Positions 36,341 to 46,542 of a stretch of 64,000 nt of DNA are shown here, piece by piece (the first letter of the stretch is position 1; each line of letters opens with the position of its first letter). The translations under genes were made by a program, and so were the position numbers. Under the pieces are notes generated by a model. That model had not been told where the DNA came from. It made no database searches and worked only from the letters and a program-made list of their open reading frames with translations. The DNA lies in the NCBI GenBank assembly GCA_041402045.1, contig JAWKSZ010000010.1:86280-150279 (forward strand). Reading direction: 5' to 3'. Origin of the DNA: JAGQRJ01 sp041402045. GTDB taxonomy: Bacteria > Planctomycetota > J058.

Positions 36341-37251
36341 CTAGCTCAGCTTCATTCCGGAACGGGTGGCGAGGTAGCTCGTCAGCGCCACGTCGAGGGG
36401 CTGCGAGGTGTCGAGGGGCACGTAGTCGATCCGGTCGGTGCGACACCCGTGCCGGATCTCACCCATGAACTGCTCGAGCTCTTCGAGGTAGGCCGCGCGC
36501 AGGGCCCCCGGGTCGCAGATCACGTGCCCCAGGGCCTCGAGGCCCTCGAAGCGCGTCATGGCGTTGAAGGGGAAGGTGCGCTCGGCCACGTCGAGCACGT
36601 GGAACACGATCACCTCGTGCCGCCGGTGGCGGAAGTGCCGGAGCCCCGAGAGCACCTTCTCGGGCTCGTCCAGGAGGTCCGAGATCAGGATCACGAGGCC
36701 CTTGCGCTTGACCCGGTCGGCCATGGTGTGGAGCACCGGACCGAGGGAGGTGCGCTCCCGCGGCACCAGGTTCTCGAGCTCGGAGAGCATCAGGTTGCGG
36801 TGCGAGGGGCTCGACGCGGGGGGAATGAACTTGCGGATCTCCTCGTCGAAGGTCACGAGGCCGACCGCGTCGCGCTGGCGCAGGATCAGGTAGAGCAGCG
36901 ACGCGGCGACGGTGCAGCCGTAGTCGAGCTTGCTCGGCAGGCTGGGGTCCGACTGGTAGCGCATGGACTCGGAGCCGTCGAGCAGGATCGTGGCCGTGAG
37001 GTTGGTCTCCTCCTCGTACTGCTTGATGTAGTAGCGGTCCGAGCGGGCGTAGACCTTCCAGTCGATGTGCTTGATGTCGTCGCCGGGCACGTACTCCCGG
37101 TGCTCGGCGAACTCCACCGAGAACCCGTGATAGGGGCTGCGGTGCAAGCCCGTGACGAACCCCTCCACCACCAGCCGCGCGCGAATGTCGAGGCGCGAGA
37201 TCTTGGTGAGGGTCTTGGGGTCGAGGTACTTCCGGCCGACCTCGCCAGCCA

Positions 37252-37252
<1 letters not shown>
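36341..37252 (-). CDS. DUF58-domain protein
   Basis: 303 aa from ATG 37252, which overlaps the moxR stop (TAATG). DUF58 signature: YHGFSVEFAEHREYVPGDDI and DWKVYARSDRYYIKQYEEET. A VWA-like part follows with DGSESMRYQ and LVILISDLLDEPEKVLSG. DUF58 proteins work with MoxR ATPases and BatA/B proteins. Whether this one binds metal is not known. Cytoplasmic, no helices. Confidence 0.92.
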
Positions 37253-38307
<1,055 letters not shown>

Positions 38308-38358
38308 GGGTCCTCGCAGGGGGCTCGAGGGGGAGCCCGCGGTTTTGGGTGAGGCGCG

Positions 38359-38387
38359 AGTGTATCCAAGCCGAGTACGCTCGTAAA
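38359..38387 (-). promoter_or_regulatory. candidate sigma-70 promoter of the moxR operon
   Basis: On the minus strand, TTTACG (38387-38382) and TACACT (38364-38359) are separated by exactly 17 bp, matching 4 of 6 bases of each consensus. The moxR ATG is 52 bp downstream. It lies in an AT-richer stretch between divergent moxR and guaB. Confidence 0.5.
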
Positions 38388-38484
38388 GCCAGGAGGGCGC
38401 GCGCCTTTGCGCCTCCCCGCGCAGATGGCTCCGGGGGTAGCGACGTCGTGGGTTCGCGGTAGGCTCTGGCCTTCGGAGGGTGCG

Positions 38485-40023
38485 ATGAGCAGCAAGGACT
38501 TGAGCGAGCTGGACGGCCTCAGCGCGAACGAGCTCTTCGCCGGGGCCGACGGCCTGGCGTACGACGACTTCCTGATCCTCCCCGGGCACATCGACTTCCA
38601 CCACCAGGAGGTCGACCTCTCCACCCGGGTCAGCAAGAACATCGCGCTCAAGCTGCCCTTCGTGTCCTCCCCCATGGACACCGTGACAGAGCACGAGATG
38701 GCGATCCGCCTGGCCTGCCTCGGCGGACTCGGGGTGATCCACTACAACCAGGGGATCGAGGAGCAGGCCGAGGAAGTGCGCAAGGTCAAGCGCTTCGAGA
38801 ACGGGTTCATCACCGACCCCGTGGTCCTCGGCCCCGACGCCACCGTCGAGGACGTGGACCGGATCAAGTCGCGCTACGGCTTCAGCGGGATCCCGGTCAC
38901 CGAGAGCGGGACCCCCGGCGGGAAGCTGATCGGGATCCTCACCAACCGCGACATCGAGTTCGAGCCCGACCGCAAGCGCCCCGTGCGCGAGGTCATGACC
39001 AAGGACCTCGTGACCGGCCCCGCCGGGCTCTCGCTGGCCGACGCCAACGACCTCCTGCGCCGCTCCAAGAAGGGCAAGCTGCCCCTGGTCGACCCCCAGG
39101 GGCGCCTGGTGGCGCTGGTCAGTCGCCGCGACCTGCTGAAGAACCGCGACTACCCCGACGCGGTCAAGGACGAGCGCAAGCAGCTCCGCGTAGGCGCCGC
39201 GGTCAGCACCCGCGACGAGGACCGCGAGCGGGTCACCGCCCTGGTCGAGGGCGGCGTCGACCTGATCGTGATCGACGCCGCGCAGGGCGACTCGATCTAC
39301 GAGCTCTCGCTGCTCGAGTGGATCAAGTCCACCCACCCCGGCGTGGACGTCATGGCCGGCAACGTGGTCACCCGCGCCCAGTGCCGCCGACTGATCGACG
39401 CGGGCGCCGACGGGCTCCGGATCGGCATGGGCCCGGGCTCGATCTGCACCACTCAGGGCACCATGGCCGTGGGCCGCGCCCAGGCCACCGCGGTGTGGAG
39501 CTGCTCGCGGATCGCCGCCGAGCGCGGGGTCCCGCTGCTCGCCGACGGCGGGATCAGCCAGATCGGACACATCGGCAAGGCGCTGGCCCTCGGCGGCTCG
39601 GCCGTGATGATGGGCTACATGTTCGCGGGCACCGAGGAGGCGCCCGGGGAGTACTTCTACGACAACGGCGTGCGCGTGAAGCGCTACCGCGGCATGGCCT
39701 CCCTCGAGGCCATGGAGGCCGGCGGCGACAAGCGCTACGAGACCCGCGCCGACGACCGCAAGGTCAAGGTCGCCCAGGGCGTGTCCGGCACGGTCCTCGA
39801 CAAGGGCCCGCTCGACGACTACGTGCCCTACTTGATCCAGGGCCTGCGCCAGAGCCTGCAGGACATGGGCGTGCGCAGCCTGAGCGCGCTGCAGGAGGCG
39901 CGGATCACCGGGCAGCTACGCTTCGAGCGCCGCAGCCTCGCCGCCCAGGTCGAGGGCGGCGTCCACGGGCTCTACTCGTATCAGGAGTCCGCCCTCGGCA
40001 TGCGCCGCAAGGGCGGGCGCTAG
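38485..40023 (+). CDS. guaB: inosine-5'-monophosphate dehydrogenase, eukaryote-like type
   Basis: 512 aa from ATG 38485 with GGAGGG 7 nt upstream. It oxidises IMP to XMP with NAD+, the committed step of GTP synthesis. Catalytic Cys321 sits in GMGPGSICTTQ, with CBS domains about residues 110-225 (MTKDLVTGPAGLSL; RSKKGKLPLVDPQGRLVAL). Much of the protein reads like animal or fungal IMPDH: LSANELFAGADGLAYDDFLI, YRGMASLEAME, VSGTVLDKGPLDDYVPYLIQ and a C-terminal LRFERRSLAAQVEGGVHGLY. Typical bacterial GuaB has GIGPGSICTTR and different ends. Ends 29 bp before the next start. Confidence 0.95.
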   Translation: MSSKDLSELDGLSANELFAGADGLAYDDFLILPGHIDFHHQEVDLSTRVSKNIALKLPFVSSPMDTVTEHEMAIRLACLGGLGVIHYNQGIEEQAEEVRKVKRFENGFITDPVVLGPDATVEDVDRIKSRYGFSGIPVTESGTPGGKLIGILTNRDIEFEPDRKRPVREVMTKDLVTGPAGLSLADANDLLRRSKKGKLPLVDPQGRLVALVSRRDLLKNRDYPDAVKDERKQLRVGAAVSTRDEDRERVTALVEGGVDLIVIDAAQGDSIYELSLLEWIKSTHPGVDVMAGNVVTRAQCRRLIDAGADGLRIGMGPGSICTTQGTMAVGRAQATAVWSCSRIAAERGVPLLADGGISQIGHIGKALALGGSAVMMGYMFAGTEEAPGEYFYDNGVRVKRYRGMASLEAMEAGGDKRYETRADDRKVKVAQGVSGTVLDKGPLDDYVPYLIQGLRQSLQDMGVRSLSALQEARITGQLRFERRSLAAQVEGGVHGLYSYQESALGMRRKGGR

Positions 40024-40052
40024 GTCGTGCTGGATCCCGCGATCCCCGCCGC

Positions 40053-42038
40053 GTGACGGGCGCTCAGGCGCCTACACGCTCGCAGGCCGCCGCGCCCGAC
40101 CTGGCGCTCCTGGGGATCCTGGCCCTCGCGGCGCTGCTCCCCTGCCTGCGCCTCGTCGGCGCGTGGTTCGTGGAATACGACGACCCGGAGTTCCTGCTCC
40201 GCCAGCGCTTCTGGATCGAGCCGAGCTGGTCGAGCCTGCTCGACGTGTGGACCCGGCCGATCTACGGCTCCTACCACCCGCTGCACCAGACCAGCTACGT
40301 GCTGGACCGCGTGCTGTTCGGCCCCCACTCCCTCGGCCCCCGCCTGACCAACCTCGCGCTCTACGCCGCGATCCTCGTCGGCTTCGCCAGCGTGGGTCGC
40401 CGGCTGGGCCTCTCCCGCGCCGCGCTGCTCCTGGGGGGCCTGCTCTACGCCTGGCACCCCAGCCACGTGGAGAACGTCGCCTGGATCTCCCAACGCAAGG
40501 ACCTGTTGAGCGCAGCCTTCCTCCTGGCGGCGGCCGCGGTCTACCTCGGCCCCACCCCCCACGGGCTGCGCGAGCCGAACCCGCCCGTGGCGAGCTGGCC
40601 GCGCACGGCGGCGGCGCTCGGGCTCATGGTCCTGGGGCTGCTGGGGAAGTCGGTCACCGTCGTGCTCGCCCCGTGGCTGATCCTGATCGCCCTCGGCCGA
40701 GGAAACCTGCGCCGGGAGGCGTCGCGCCTGGCCTGCTTCGTGGCGGTGGGCGCCGCCGCGACCCTGGTGCACTACGTGTCCCAGGACGCCGTCGGCGCGG
40801 CGGTCGCGCGCCCGGAGCCCCTGGCCCACGTCGGGCGCCTCCTGCGCGCCCTGGGGTTCTACGCGGGCAGCGCCGCACTCCCCCTGTGGCCGGCGCCCTT
40901 GCTGCCCTACGACGCGGGGTGGACGGCGCTCGAGGCCTTCGGGGTCGCGCTCTGCGCGGGCTGGGCGATCCTCGCGCTGCGCGTCCCGGCCCTGCGCACC
41001 TGGGGGCTCATGGCCTGGGTCGGGATCGGCCCCGTGTGGGGGCTCGTGCCGCTGCCGACCTTCGTCCAGGACCGCTACCTCCTGTGGGCGACCCTCCCCC
41101 TGGCCTGGGCCGCCGGCCAGGGCCTGGCCCGACTGGGGCGTCCGGCCTCCCGGCGCCGGGGGGTGATCGCCCTGGCCGCCGGCCTCGCCCTCGGCGGCCT
41201 CTGGATCAGCGTGCCCTACGCCGAGTCCTGGCGAGACGCCCGCGGGCTGTGGACGCGCAACGCGCGGCTCTACCCCGAGCTCGCGCGGCCCCGAGAGAAC
41301 CTGTGCCAGCTCTACCTCCGCAGCGCGGACCCCGGCGAGCGCTCCCAGGGCCTGCGCCTGGCCCAGGACCTGCTCGCCGCGGAGCCCACGCGGCTGCTGC
41401 CGAACCTGCTCCTCGGCGAGGCCGCCTTCGCGGCGCGCGACTACGCGCGCGCGCGGCGGCACTTCGAGGCTGGGGCCCAGGCCCAGGACAACACCGCCTA
41501 CCGCGCGGTGCTGCTGCTGGCGAACCTCGAGCTCGAGCTCGGACGCGCCGAGGCGGCGGCGAACGCCCTCGCGAGCGCGGAGCAGCTCGCGCCCGCCGAC
41601 GCCCCCGAGCTGCTCGGCGGTCGCGCCGCGTTCTGCCTCGCCCAGGGCGAGCTGAGCGAGGCCCGCGCCCTCGCCGCCCGCGCCGCCGCGCGGCTGCCCG
41701 AGTGGAGTCGCCCCTGGAAGTTGGGTGCCGAGGCCGCGCGTCGCCAAGGTGACCTCGTCGCCGCCCGCGCACTCACCGCCGAGGTCCTCGACGCCCAGGC
41801 GCGCGCCCGGCTCGAGGCGTTCCTCGCGCTGCAAGCGGACGACCTGGACGCTGCCGCCCGGGCGCTGGACGCGTTCCCCGACGCGCAGGACCTGGAGGCC
41901 GAGCTCGCGCGCGCCTGCTACGACGCCCGCCGGGGAGCGCTCGAGCAAGCGCGCTCCCGCCGCGCGTGGATCCTCGAGCGCGCCAGCCCACGCGCGCGAG
42001 CGCGGGTCGAGGCCGAGCCCGCTTGGCCGCTTCCCTGA
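40053..42038 (+). CDS. TMTC-like GT-C glycosyltransferase/TPR membrane protein
   Basis: 661 aa from GTG 40053, 29 bp after guaB. About 10 transmembrane helices in the first ~400 residues begin with the GT-C pattern of a helix plus an acidic loop (FVEYDDPEFLLRQ) and include HPLHQTSYVLDRVLFG and AWHPSHVENVAWISQRKDLL, strikingly like the TMTC/O-mannosyltransferase family. The C-terminal ~250 residues are TPR repeats (LLGEAAFAARDYARARRHFE). Likely transfers sugar from a polyprenyl-phosphate donor to exported proteins or lipid. The substrate is not visible. Confidence 0.8.
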   Translation: MTGAQAPTRSQAAAPDLALLGILALAALLPCLRLVGAWFVEYDDPEFLLRQRFWIEPSWSSLLDVWTRPIYGSYHPLHQTSYVLDRVLFGPHSLGPRLTNLALYAAILVGFASVGRRLGLSRAALLLGGLLYAWHPSHVENVAWISQRKDLLSAAFLLAAAAVYLGPTPHGLREPNPPVASWPRTAAALGLMVLGLLGKSVTVVLAPWLILIALGRGNLRREASRLACFVAVGAAATLVHYVSQDAVGAAVARPEPLAHVGRLLRALGFYAGSAALPLWPAPLLPYDAGWTALEAFGVALCAGWAILALRVPALRTWGLMAWVGIGPVWGLVPLPTFVQDRYLLWATLPLAWAAGQGLARLGRPASRRRGVIALAAGLALGGLWISVPYAESWRDARGLWTRNARLYPELARPRENLCQLYLRSADPGERSQGLRLAQDLLAAEPTRLLPNLLLGEAAFAARDYARARRHFEAGAQAQDNTAYRAVLLLANLELELGRAEAAANALASAEQLAPADAPELLGGRAAFCLAQGELSEARALAARAAARLPEWSRPWKLGAEAARRQGDLVAARALTAEVLDAQARARLEAFLALQADDLDAAARALDAFPDAQDLEAELARACYDARRGALEQARSRRAWILERASPRARARVEAEPAWPLP

Positions 42039-42207
42039 GCCAGCGTTCACGATTCCGGGCGGTCGGGGACGATTCGCCGGCAGCGGGGGTGATCGTGGTC
42101 TTGGACCCCCCAAGGGTCGTGCACTTCCGTTCAGGGCTCCGTCCGGGCGCTGCGCTCGCGCGGGCGCGCGGACCGCTCCCCCGTTAGGCTACCCGTGGGA
42201 GTTGGCA

Positions 42208-43182
42208 ATGGACCTGCACGAACCCTGGCTCGTCGCCGTGTGGCCCGGAATGGGCCGCGTAGCGTTGGGCGCAGGGGGCTACCTGATCGAGAAGCTTGAC
42301 GTGGAGTTCCTCGCGGAGCTCCCTGCCGGGCAACACTTCGACCTGGAGCGGGTGGAGATCAAGCGCGGGATCGTGGTCCCCGGGCGCCTGCCGCGCAGCC
42401 GGTTCTACGGCTGGAAGAACCCCAGCGGCGGCCGCGACCTGGTGATCTTCGTGGGCGAGGCCCAGCCCAACAGCCGCAGCTACGAGTTCTGCGGGGGGCT
42501 GCTCCGGGTCGCGCGCAGCTTCGGGATCACCCGCGTGCTGACCTTCGCCGCCATGGTCACCTCCGCTCACCCCAGCACCGACTCCCGGGTGTTCGCGATC
42601 GCGACCACGCGCCCGCTCCTGGCCGAGGTCGGCCGGCTGCGCCAAGGGCTGCCGACCCTCGAGCGCGGCGAGATCACCGGGCTCAACGGGACCCTGCTCG
42701 CCGCCGCCGCCGAGCAAGGCCTCAGCGGGATCGGGCTCCTGGGCGAGCTCCCCCAGATCGCCACCAACGTCCCCTACCTCAAGGCCTCCGGCGCCGTGCT
42801 CGAGCTGTTCTGCGAAATGGCCGGTGTGGAGCTCGACCTGGGCGACCTGCACAAGCGCGCGCAGTCCATCGAGAAGGGCCTGATCGACATCGTCGACCGC
42901 CTGCAGAACCTGGTGCGCAGCAAGGGCGAGAACGAGGCCCCGCCGAGCTGGCTGCCCCAGGAGATCGACACCTCGGACACGGGAGAGGTGGAGGACCTCG
43001 ACGACGACGACGAGGAGGAGAGCAAGCTCGCGCAGCTCTCCCCCGAGGCGCTGGCCCGGATCGAGGCCCTGTTCCAGGACGCGAGCGCGGACCGCGAGAA
43101 GGCCCTCGAGCTCAAGCAGGAGCTCGACCGCTGCGGCGTGTTCAAGGACTTCGAGGACCGCTTCCTCGACCTGTTCGCCTAG
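42208..43182 (+). CDS. PAC2-family protein
   Basis: 324 aa from ATG 42208. It shows the PAC2 core: LVAVWPGMGRVALGAGGYL, RDLVIFVGEAQPNSRSYEFC, then GLNGTLLAAAAEQGLSGIGL and LLGELPQIATNVPYLKASGA. PAC2 proteins are related to proteasome assembly chaperone 2. Bacterial members occur in actinobacteria and others with unclear roles. The C-terminus is acidic (VEDLDDDDEEESK). No neighbour suggests a role. The 169-bp gap before it holds no gene. Confidence 0.85.
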   Translation: MDLHEPWLVAVWPGMGRVALGAGGYLIEKLDVEFLAELPAGQHFDLERVEIKRGIVVPGRLPRSRFYGWKNPSGGRDLVIFVGEAQPNSRSYEFCGGLLRVARSFGITRVLTFAAMVTSAHPSTDSRVFAIATTRPLLAEVGRLRQGLPTLERGEITGLNGTLLAAAAEQGLSGIGLLGELPQIATNVPYLKASGAVLELFCEMAGVELDLGDLHKRAQSIEKGLIDIVDRLQNLVRSKGENEAPPSWLPQEIDTSDTGEVEDLDDDDEEESKLAQLSPEALARIEALFQDASADREKALELKQELDRCGVFKDFEDRFLDLFA

Positions 43183-43210
43183 CAACCCGTTGAAGTCCCA
43201 CCCGGTCTTC

Positions 43211-43233
43211 GGGGGTCGGCTTCGCCGACCCCC
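43211..43233. terminator. bidirectional hairpin between convergent genes
   Basis: GGGGGTCGGC-TTC-GCCGACCCCC is a perfect 10-bp stem with a 3-nt loop, 28 nt after the PAC2 stop and 69 nt beyond the end of the pseudopilin gene. It lacks a T-run but is well placed to end both transcripts. Confidence 0.55.
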
Positions 43234-43302
43234 TCGATCGTCGCTCGCGCTGCAGACAGCGCGTCGCTCCTCGCGCCTTGCCGGAGCGCGCTCCACGGGC
43301 TC

Positions 43303-44061
43303 CTAGCGCGGGGGAATGATCCCCAGCGCGCCGTTCTCGGGCAGCAGCAGCTCGGTGAACGGGTCCTGGGTGAGCGCCTCGAAGAACACCGCCCCGTCCG
43401 CCTTGGCGACGTTCAGCCCCGCCTCGTGGTTGCCCGCCTCGCCCGGATCCAGGGCCTCGATCGAGTCCTGCGTGCGCACGCTGCGGTCCGCGGCCAGGCT
43501 CATGCTCGAGCGCGCGTTGCTGTTGAGCCCCCGCCGCGTCCAGCCGTAGGAGAGCTCGGACGTCTCGAGCAAGGTCGGGTCGTCGAGCCCGTCCCCGATC
43601 GGATCGGCGCGGGGGTCCGGGCGGGTGTCGCCGTCCCAGAACCACTCCCTGCTGCTCTCTCCTGGGGGGCGCGGCATCTCGAGGTCCAGGGACGACGGAC
43701 AAATGAGCATGTCGCTCGAGAGGTAGCCCCCGTTGATCAGCGCGCGCAACGCCTTGGGCCCGTGGTTCGTGCTCGGGTCGCCGTCGAGCTGTCCGGGGGC
43801 CTCGACGTGGGGAAAGAAGCGCTTGTCGTCGGCGTACTGGATCGCCCCCAGCGCGACCTGCCGCAGCGTGCTCGAGCACTTGCTCATGTTGGCCTTCTCC
43901 TTGGCCTTCATGATCGAGGGCATGAGCACGGCGCCCACGACCCCCACCACCGCGATCCCCACCAGGCACACCACCGCCACCAGCACGATCACGATCACGA
44001 ACACCTTCGAGCCGCCGCCGCCGGGCTGGGGGGACTCGGGGGCCTGATACGGGTCTTCCAC
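43303..44061 (-). CDS. pseudopilin-like anchored protein without prepilin cleavage motif
   Basis: 252 aa from GTG 44061, which has GAGGAGG 7 nt upstream. An N-terminal cytoplasmic Pro/Gly segment leads into a helix (VFVIVIVLVAVVCLVGIAVV) and the pseudopilin-like continuation VLMPSIMKAKEKANMSKC, LRQVALGAIQYADD. The Gly-Phe-x3-Glu prepilin peptidase site is missing, so it probably stays membrane-bound. The rest is a soluble domain with SELSYGWTRRGLNSNARSS and NVAKADGAVFFEALTQDPF, resembling Planctomycetota prepilin-type proteins. Substrate or assembly unknown. Confidence 0.72.
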   Translation of the reverse strand: MEDPYQAPESPQPGGGGSKVFVIVIVLVAVVCLVGIAVVGVVGAVLMPSIMKAKEKANMSKCSSTLRQVALGAIQYADDKRFFPHVEAPGQLDGDPSTNHGPKALRALINGGYLSSDMLICPSSLDLEMPRPPGESSREWFWDGDTRPDPRADPIGDGLDDPTLLETSELSYGWTRRGLNSNARSSMSLAADRSVRTQDSIEALDPGEAGNHEAGLNVAKADGAVFFEALTQDPFTELLLPENGALGIIPPR

Positions 44062-44182
44062 GCGGCACCTCCTCGCGAGCCGCGAGTCTAGAGGGCCGCC
44101 AGGGCTGATTCCAGCGGCGCTCGCTTGCCCTCGTCGCCCCTGGCGTTGTTGCTCGTCGGTCACAATGGCCGCTAGCCCGGGA

Positions 44183-44902
44183 TCAACCAGGGTGCTCCGA
44201 GGGAGCCTCGGTCGGGTCGAAGGGCCGCCACTCGCCGTCGACCCCCAACAGCTCGCAGGGGCGGAAGCGCGCCTTGTAGCTCATCTCCCGGCAGCCGTGC
44301 ACGTAGTAGCCCAGGTAGAGCCAACGCCGCCCGGTCTCACGGGCGAGCTCGATCTCCATGATCGCGGAGAACGTCCCCAGGCTGCGCTTGGCGTGGTCGG
44401 GGTCGAAGAAGAAGTAGACCGAGCTCAAGACCTCCGGCAAGGCGTCGACCAACCCCAGCCCCACGAGCTTGCCCTCGAGCACGAAGCGCATCTCCCAGGT
44501 CGTGACCGGCGAGGGGCCGAACACCTCGGCGTAGCTCTCGAGCGAGTCGAAGCCCTTGTCCGTCGAGCTGGAGAACCGCGCGCGCACGAAGCGGTTGTGC
44601 AGCTCGAGCTTCTCCCGGGTCGGCTCGGGGGGCCCGACCTCGAGCACCAGGTCGCCGTTCTTGCGCAGGCAGCGGCGCTGACTCTTGGTCGGGCGGAACG
44701 CGTCCACCGGGACGCGGATCGGACGGCAGGCGCGGCAGCCCTGACACACCGGCGCGTAGACCACGTTGCCCGAGCGGCGGTGGCAGGTCTCGAGCAGCCG
44801 GCGATACACCGCGTCGTCCCGCGGCGCGAGCCGCATGCGCAGCGCCCACTCCCGGTCGGGGAGGTAGGCGCAGGTGCCGGTGTGGACGTACCCCGAAGCC
44901 AA
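44183..44902 (-). CDS. bpt: aspartate/glutamate leucyltransferase (Bpt/Ate family)
   Basis: 239 aa, TTG start at 44902 (no better start seen). It adds leucine from Leu-tRNA to N-terminal Asp/Glu, feeding the N-degron pathway. Signatures: CAYLPDREWALRMRL, the Cys motif VCQGCRACRPIRVPVDAF, the FxPTKSQRRCLRKN box, and SSVYFFFDPDHAKRSLG with LYLGYYVHGCREMSYKARF. Length matches the family. ClpS/ClpA are not in the window. Confidence 0.9.
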   Translation of the reverse strand: MASGYVHTGTCAYLPDREWALRMRLAPRDDAVYRRLLETCHRRSGNVVYAPVCQGCRACRPIRVPVDAFRPTKSQRRCLRKNGDLVLEVGPPEPTREKLELHNRFVRARFSSSTDKGFDSLESYAEVFGPSPVTTWEMRFVLEGKLVGLGLVDALPEVLSSVYFFFDPDHAKRSLGTFSAIMEIELARETGRRWLYLGYYVHGCREMSYKARFRPCELLGVDGEWRPFDPTEAPSEHPG

Positions 44903-44985
44903 CGGCCCTCCCCGAGCTCCCAGACCTGGGTGCTAGGATCTTTTACTGGCGCAGCTTTGCCAAGCCAACCGTCGCCAGGAGCCCC

Positions 44986-46536
44986 GTGGACCCCGCCGTC
45001 GCCAGCCTCGATCAGGACCCGGACCTGTGGGTGGTGAACAAGCCGAGCGGGGTCTCGACCCACCGCAGCAGCGCCGTCGCCCAGGAGGGGATCTACGAGT
45101 ACCTCCAGCGCCGGTCCGCGGGCCCCCTGGCGCTCCTGCACCGCCTGGACAAGGGCACCTCGGGGGTGCTCGTGTTCGGGCGGACCCCCGCCGCCAACAA
45201 GGCCCTCACCGAGCAGCTCGCCGCGCGGCAGGTCGAGAAGCGCTACCTGCTCGTGGCCCAGGACGACCCCGCGCGCCCCGAGCGCCTGGTCTGCGACAAG
45301 CGCCTGCGCCGCAAGCCCGGCCGGGGCAAGGCTGAGCTCGACGCCGAGACCCGCTTCACGCTCCTCGAGCGCGGCGGGGGCTTCGCGCTCTACGAGGCGC
45401 GACCCCAGGGCGGGCGCCCGCACCAGGTGCGGGTCCACGCCGCGCAGCTCGGCCTGCCCCTGGTCGGCGACGGCGAGTACGGCGGCCTCGACGGCCCGCG
45501 CCTGTTCCTGCACGCCGCCGAGGTCCGCTTCCGCCACCCCCAAGGGCACCCCTACCGCGTCGAGGCGCCGCTGCCCGAGAGCTTCCGCGCGCTGCTGGCC
45601 GGCGCGCCGCGCCCCGAGGTCGCCGCCCGGGCCGCGGCGGAGGCGCGAGCGGGCTGGGTCGCGACCCCGGACACGGACGCCTACCTCTGGATCGACCGCC
45701 ACCACGACGGGTTCCCCCACGCCCGCGTCGAGCGCCTGGGCGCGGTGGCCCACGTCGTGCACTACGCCGACGCCCCGCTGACCCGCGAGCAGCGCGACGC
45801 GCTCCTGGCCCTCGGCGCCAGCGCGGTGGTCGAGCGCCAGCGTCCGCGCAAGGGCGAGCAGCCGCCGCCAGCGCTCACCGCCGGAGCCCTCGGGGACCTG
45901 CGCTTTCGGGTCCGCGAGCTCGGCCTCGACTACTGGGTCGACCTCGAAGCCAGCGGGACCTCGAGCGGGCTGTTCCTCGACCAGCGCGAGACCCGCCGGC
46001 GATTGCTCGAGGTCGACCGCAGCGGGCAGACCGCGCTCAACACCTTCGCGCACACCGGCGCGCTCTCGGTGGCCGCCGCCCGGGCCGGCGCCGAGACCTT
46101 GAGCCTGGACCTCTCCAAGCGCTACCTGGCCTGGGCCCGGGAGAACCTGGAGCTCAACGGGATCGACCCCGGCGCCCACGACTTCATGTACGGCGACACC
46201 CGGGACTGGCTGCGGCGCTTCGCCAAGAAGGGCCGGCGCTTCGACCTGGTGCTCCTCGACCCGCCCAGCTACAGCACCCACAAGGGCAGCTCCTGGTCGG
46301 TCGCGCGGGACCTGAGCGCGTTGATCGCCGAGGGGCTCAAGGTCCTCGCCCCCGGCGGCGAGCTCTACGTCTCGACCAACCTGCGGCGCATGAAGCCCGA
46401 GGCCTTCCTCGAGCACGTGCGCCAGGCGAGCTCCGGACGCCCGCTGCGCTGCGAGTTCGTGACCCTGCCCCTCGACCACCGCGCGGGCCCCCAGGACCCG
46501 CCCTACCTCAAGGGCGCCTGGCTCAGCGCGCCCTGA
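44986..46536 (+). CDS. fused pseudouridine synthase (RluA-type) and rRNA methyltransferase (RlmI-like)
   Basis: 516 aa, GTG at 44986. Residues ~1-200 are an RluA-family pseudouridine synthase: catalytic Asp55 in HRLDKGTSGVLVF and the KRYLLVAQ, RPHQVRVHAAQLGLPLVGD blocks. Residues ~220-516 resemble RlmI/RlmK-type class I methyltransferases: WVDLEASGTSSGLFLDQRET, LNTFAHTGALSVAAARAGAE, and motif IV DPPSYS near 425. It should modify 23S rRNA at a uridine and a neighbouring base (inference). One uninterrupted frame, so a real fusion. Confidence 0.85.
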   Translation: MDPAVASLDQDPDLWVVNKPSGVSTHRSSAVAQEGIYEYLQRRSAGPLALLHRLDKGTSGVLVFGRTPAANKALTEQLAARQVEKRYLLVAQDDPARPERLVCDKRLRRKPGRGKAELDAETRFTLLERGGGFALYEARPQGGRPHQVRVHAAQLGLPLVGDGEYGGLDGPRLFLHAAEVRFRHPQGHPYRVEAPLPESFRALLAGAPRPEVAARAAAEARAGWVATPDTDAYLWIDRHHDGFPHARVERLGAVAHVVHYADAPLTREQRDALLALGASAVVERQRPRKGEQPPPALTAGALGDLRFRVRELGLDYWVDLEASGTSSGLFLDQRETRRRLLEVDRSGQTALNTFAHTGALSVAAARAGAETLSLDLSKRYLAWARENLELNGIDPGAHDFMYGDTRDWLRRFAKKGRRFDLVLLDPPSYSTHKGSSWSVARDLSALIAEGLKVLAPGGELYVSTNLRRMKPEAFLEHVRQASSGRPLRCEFVTLPLDHRAGPQDPPYLKGAWLSAP

Positions 46537-46542
46537 GCCCGC

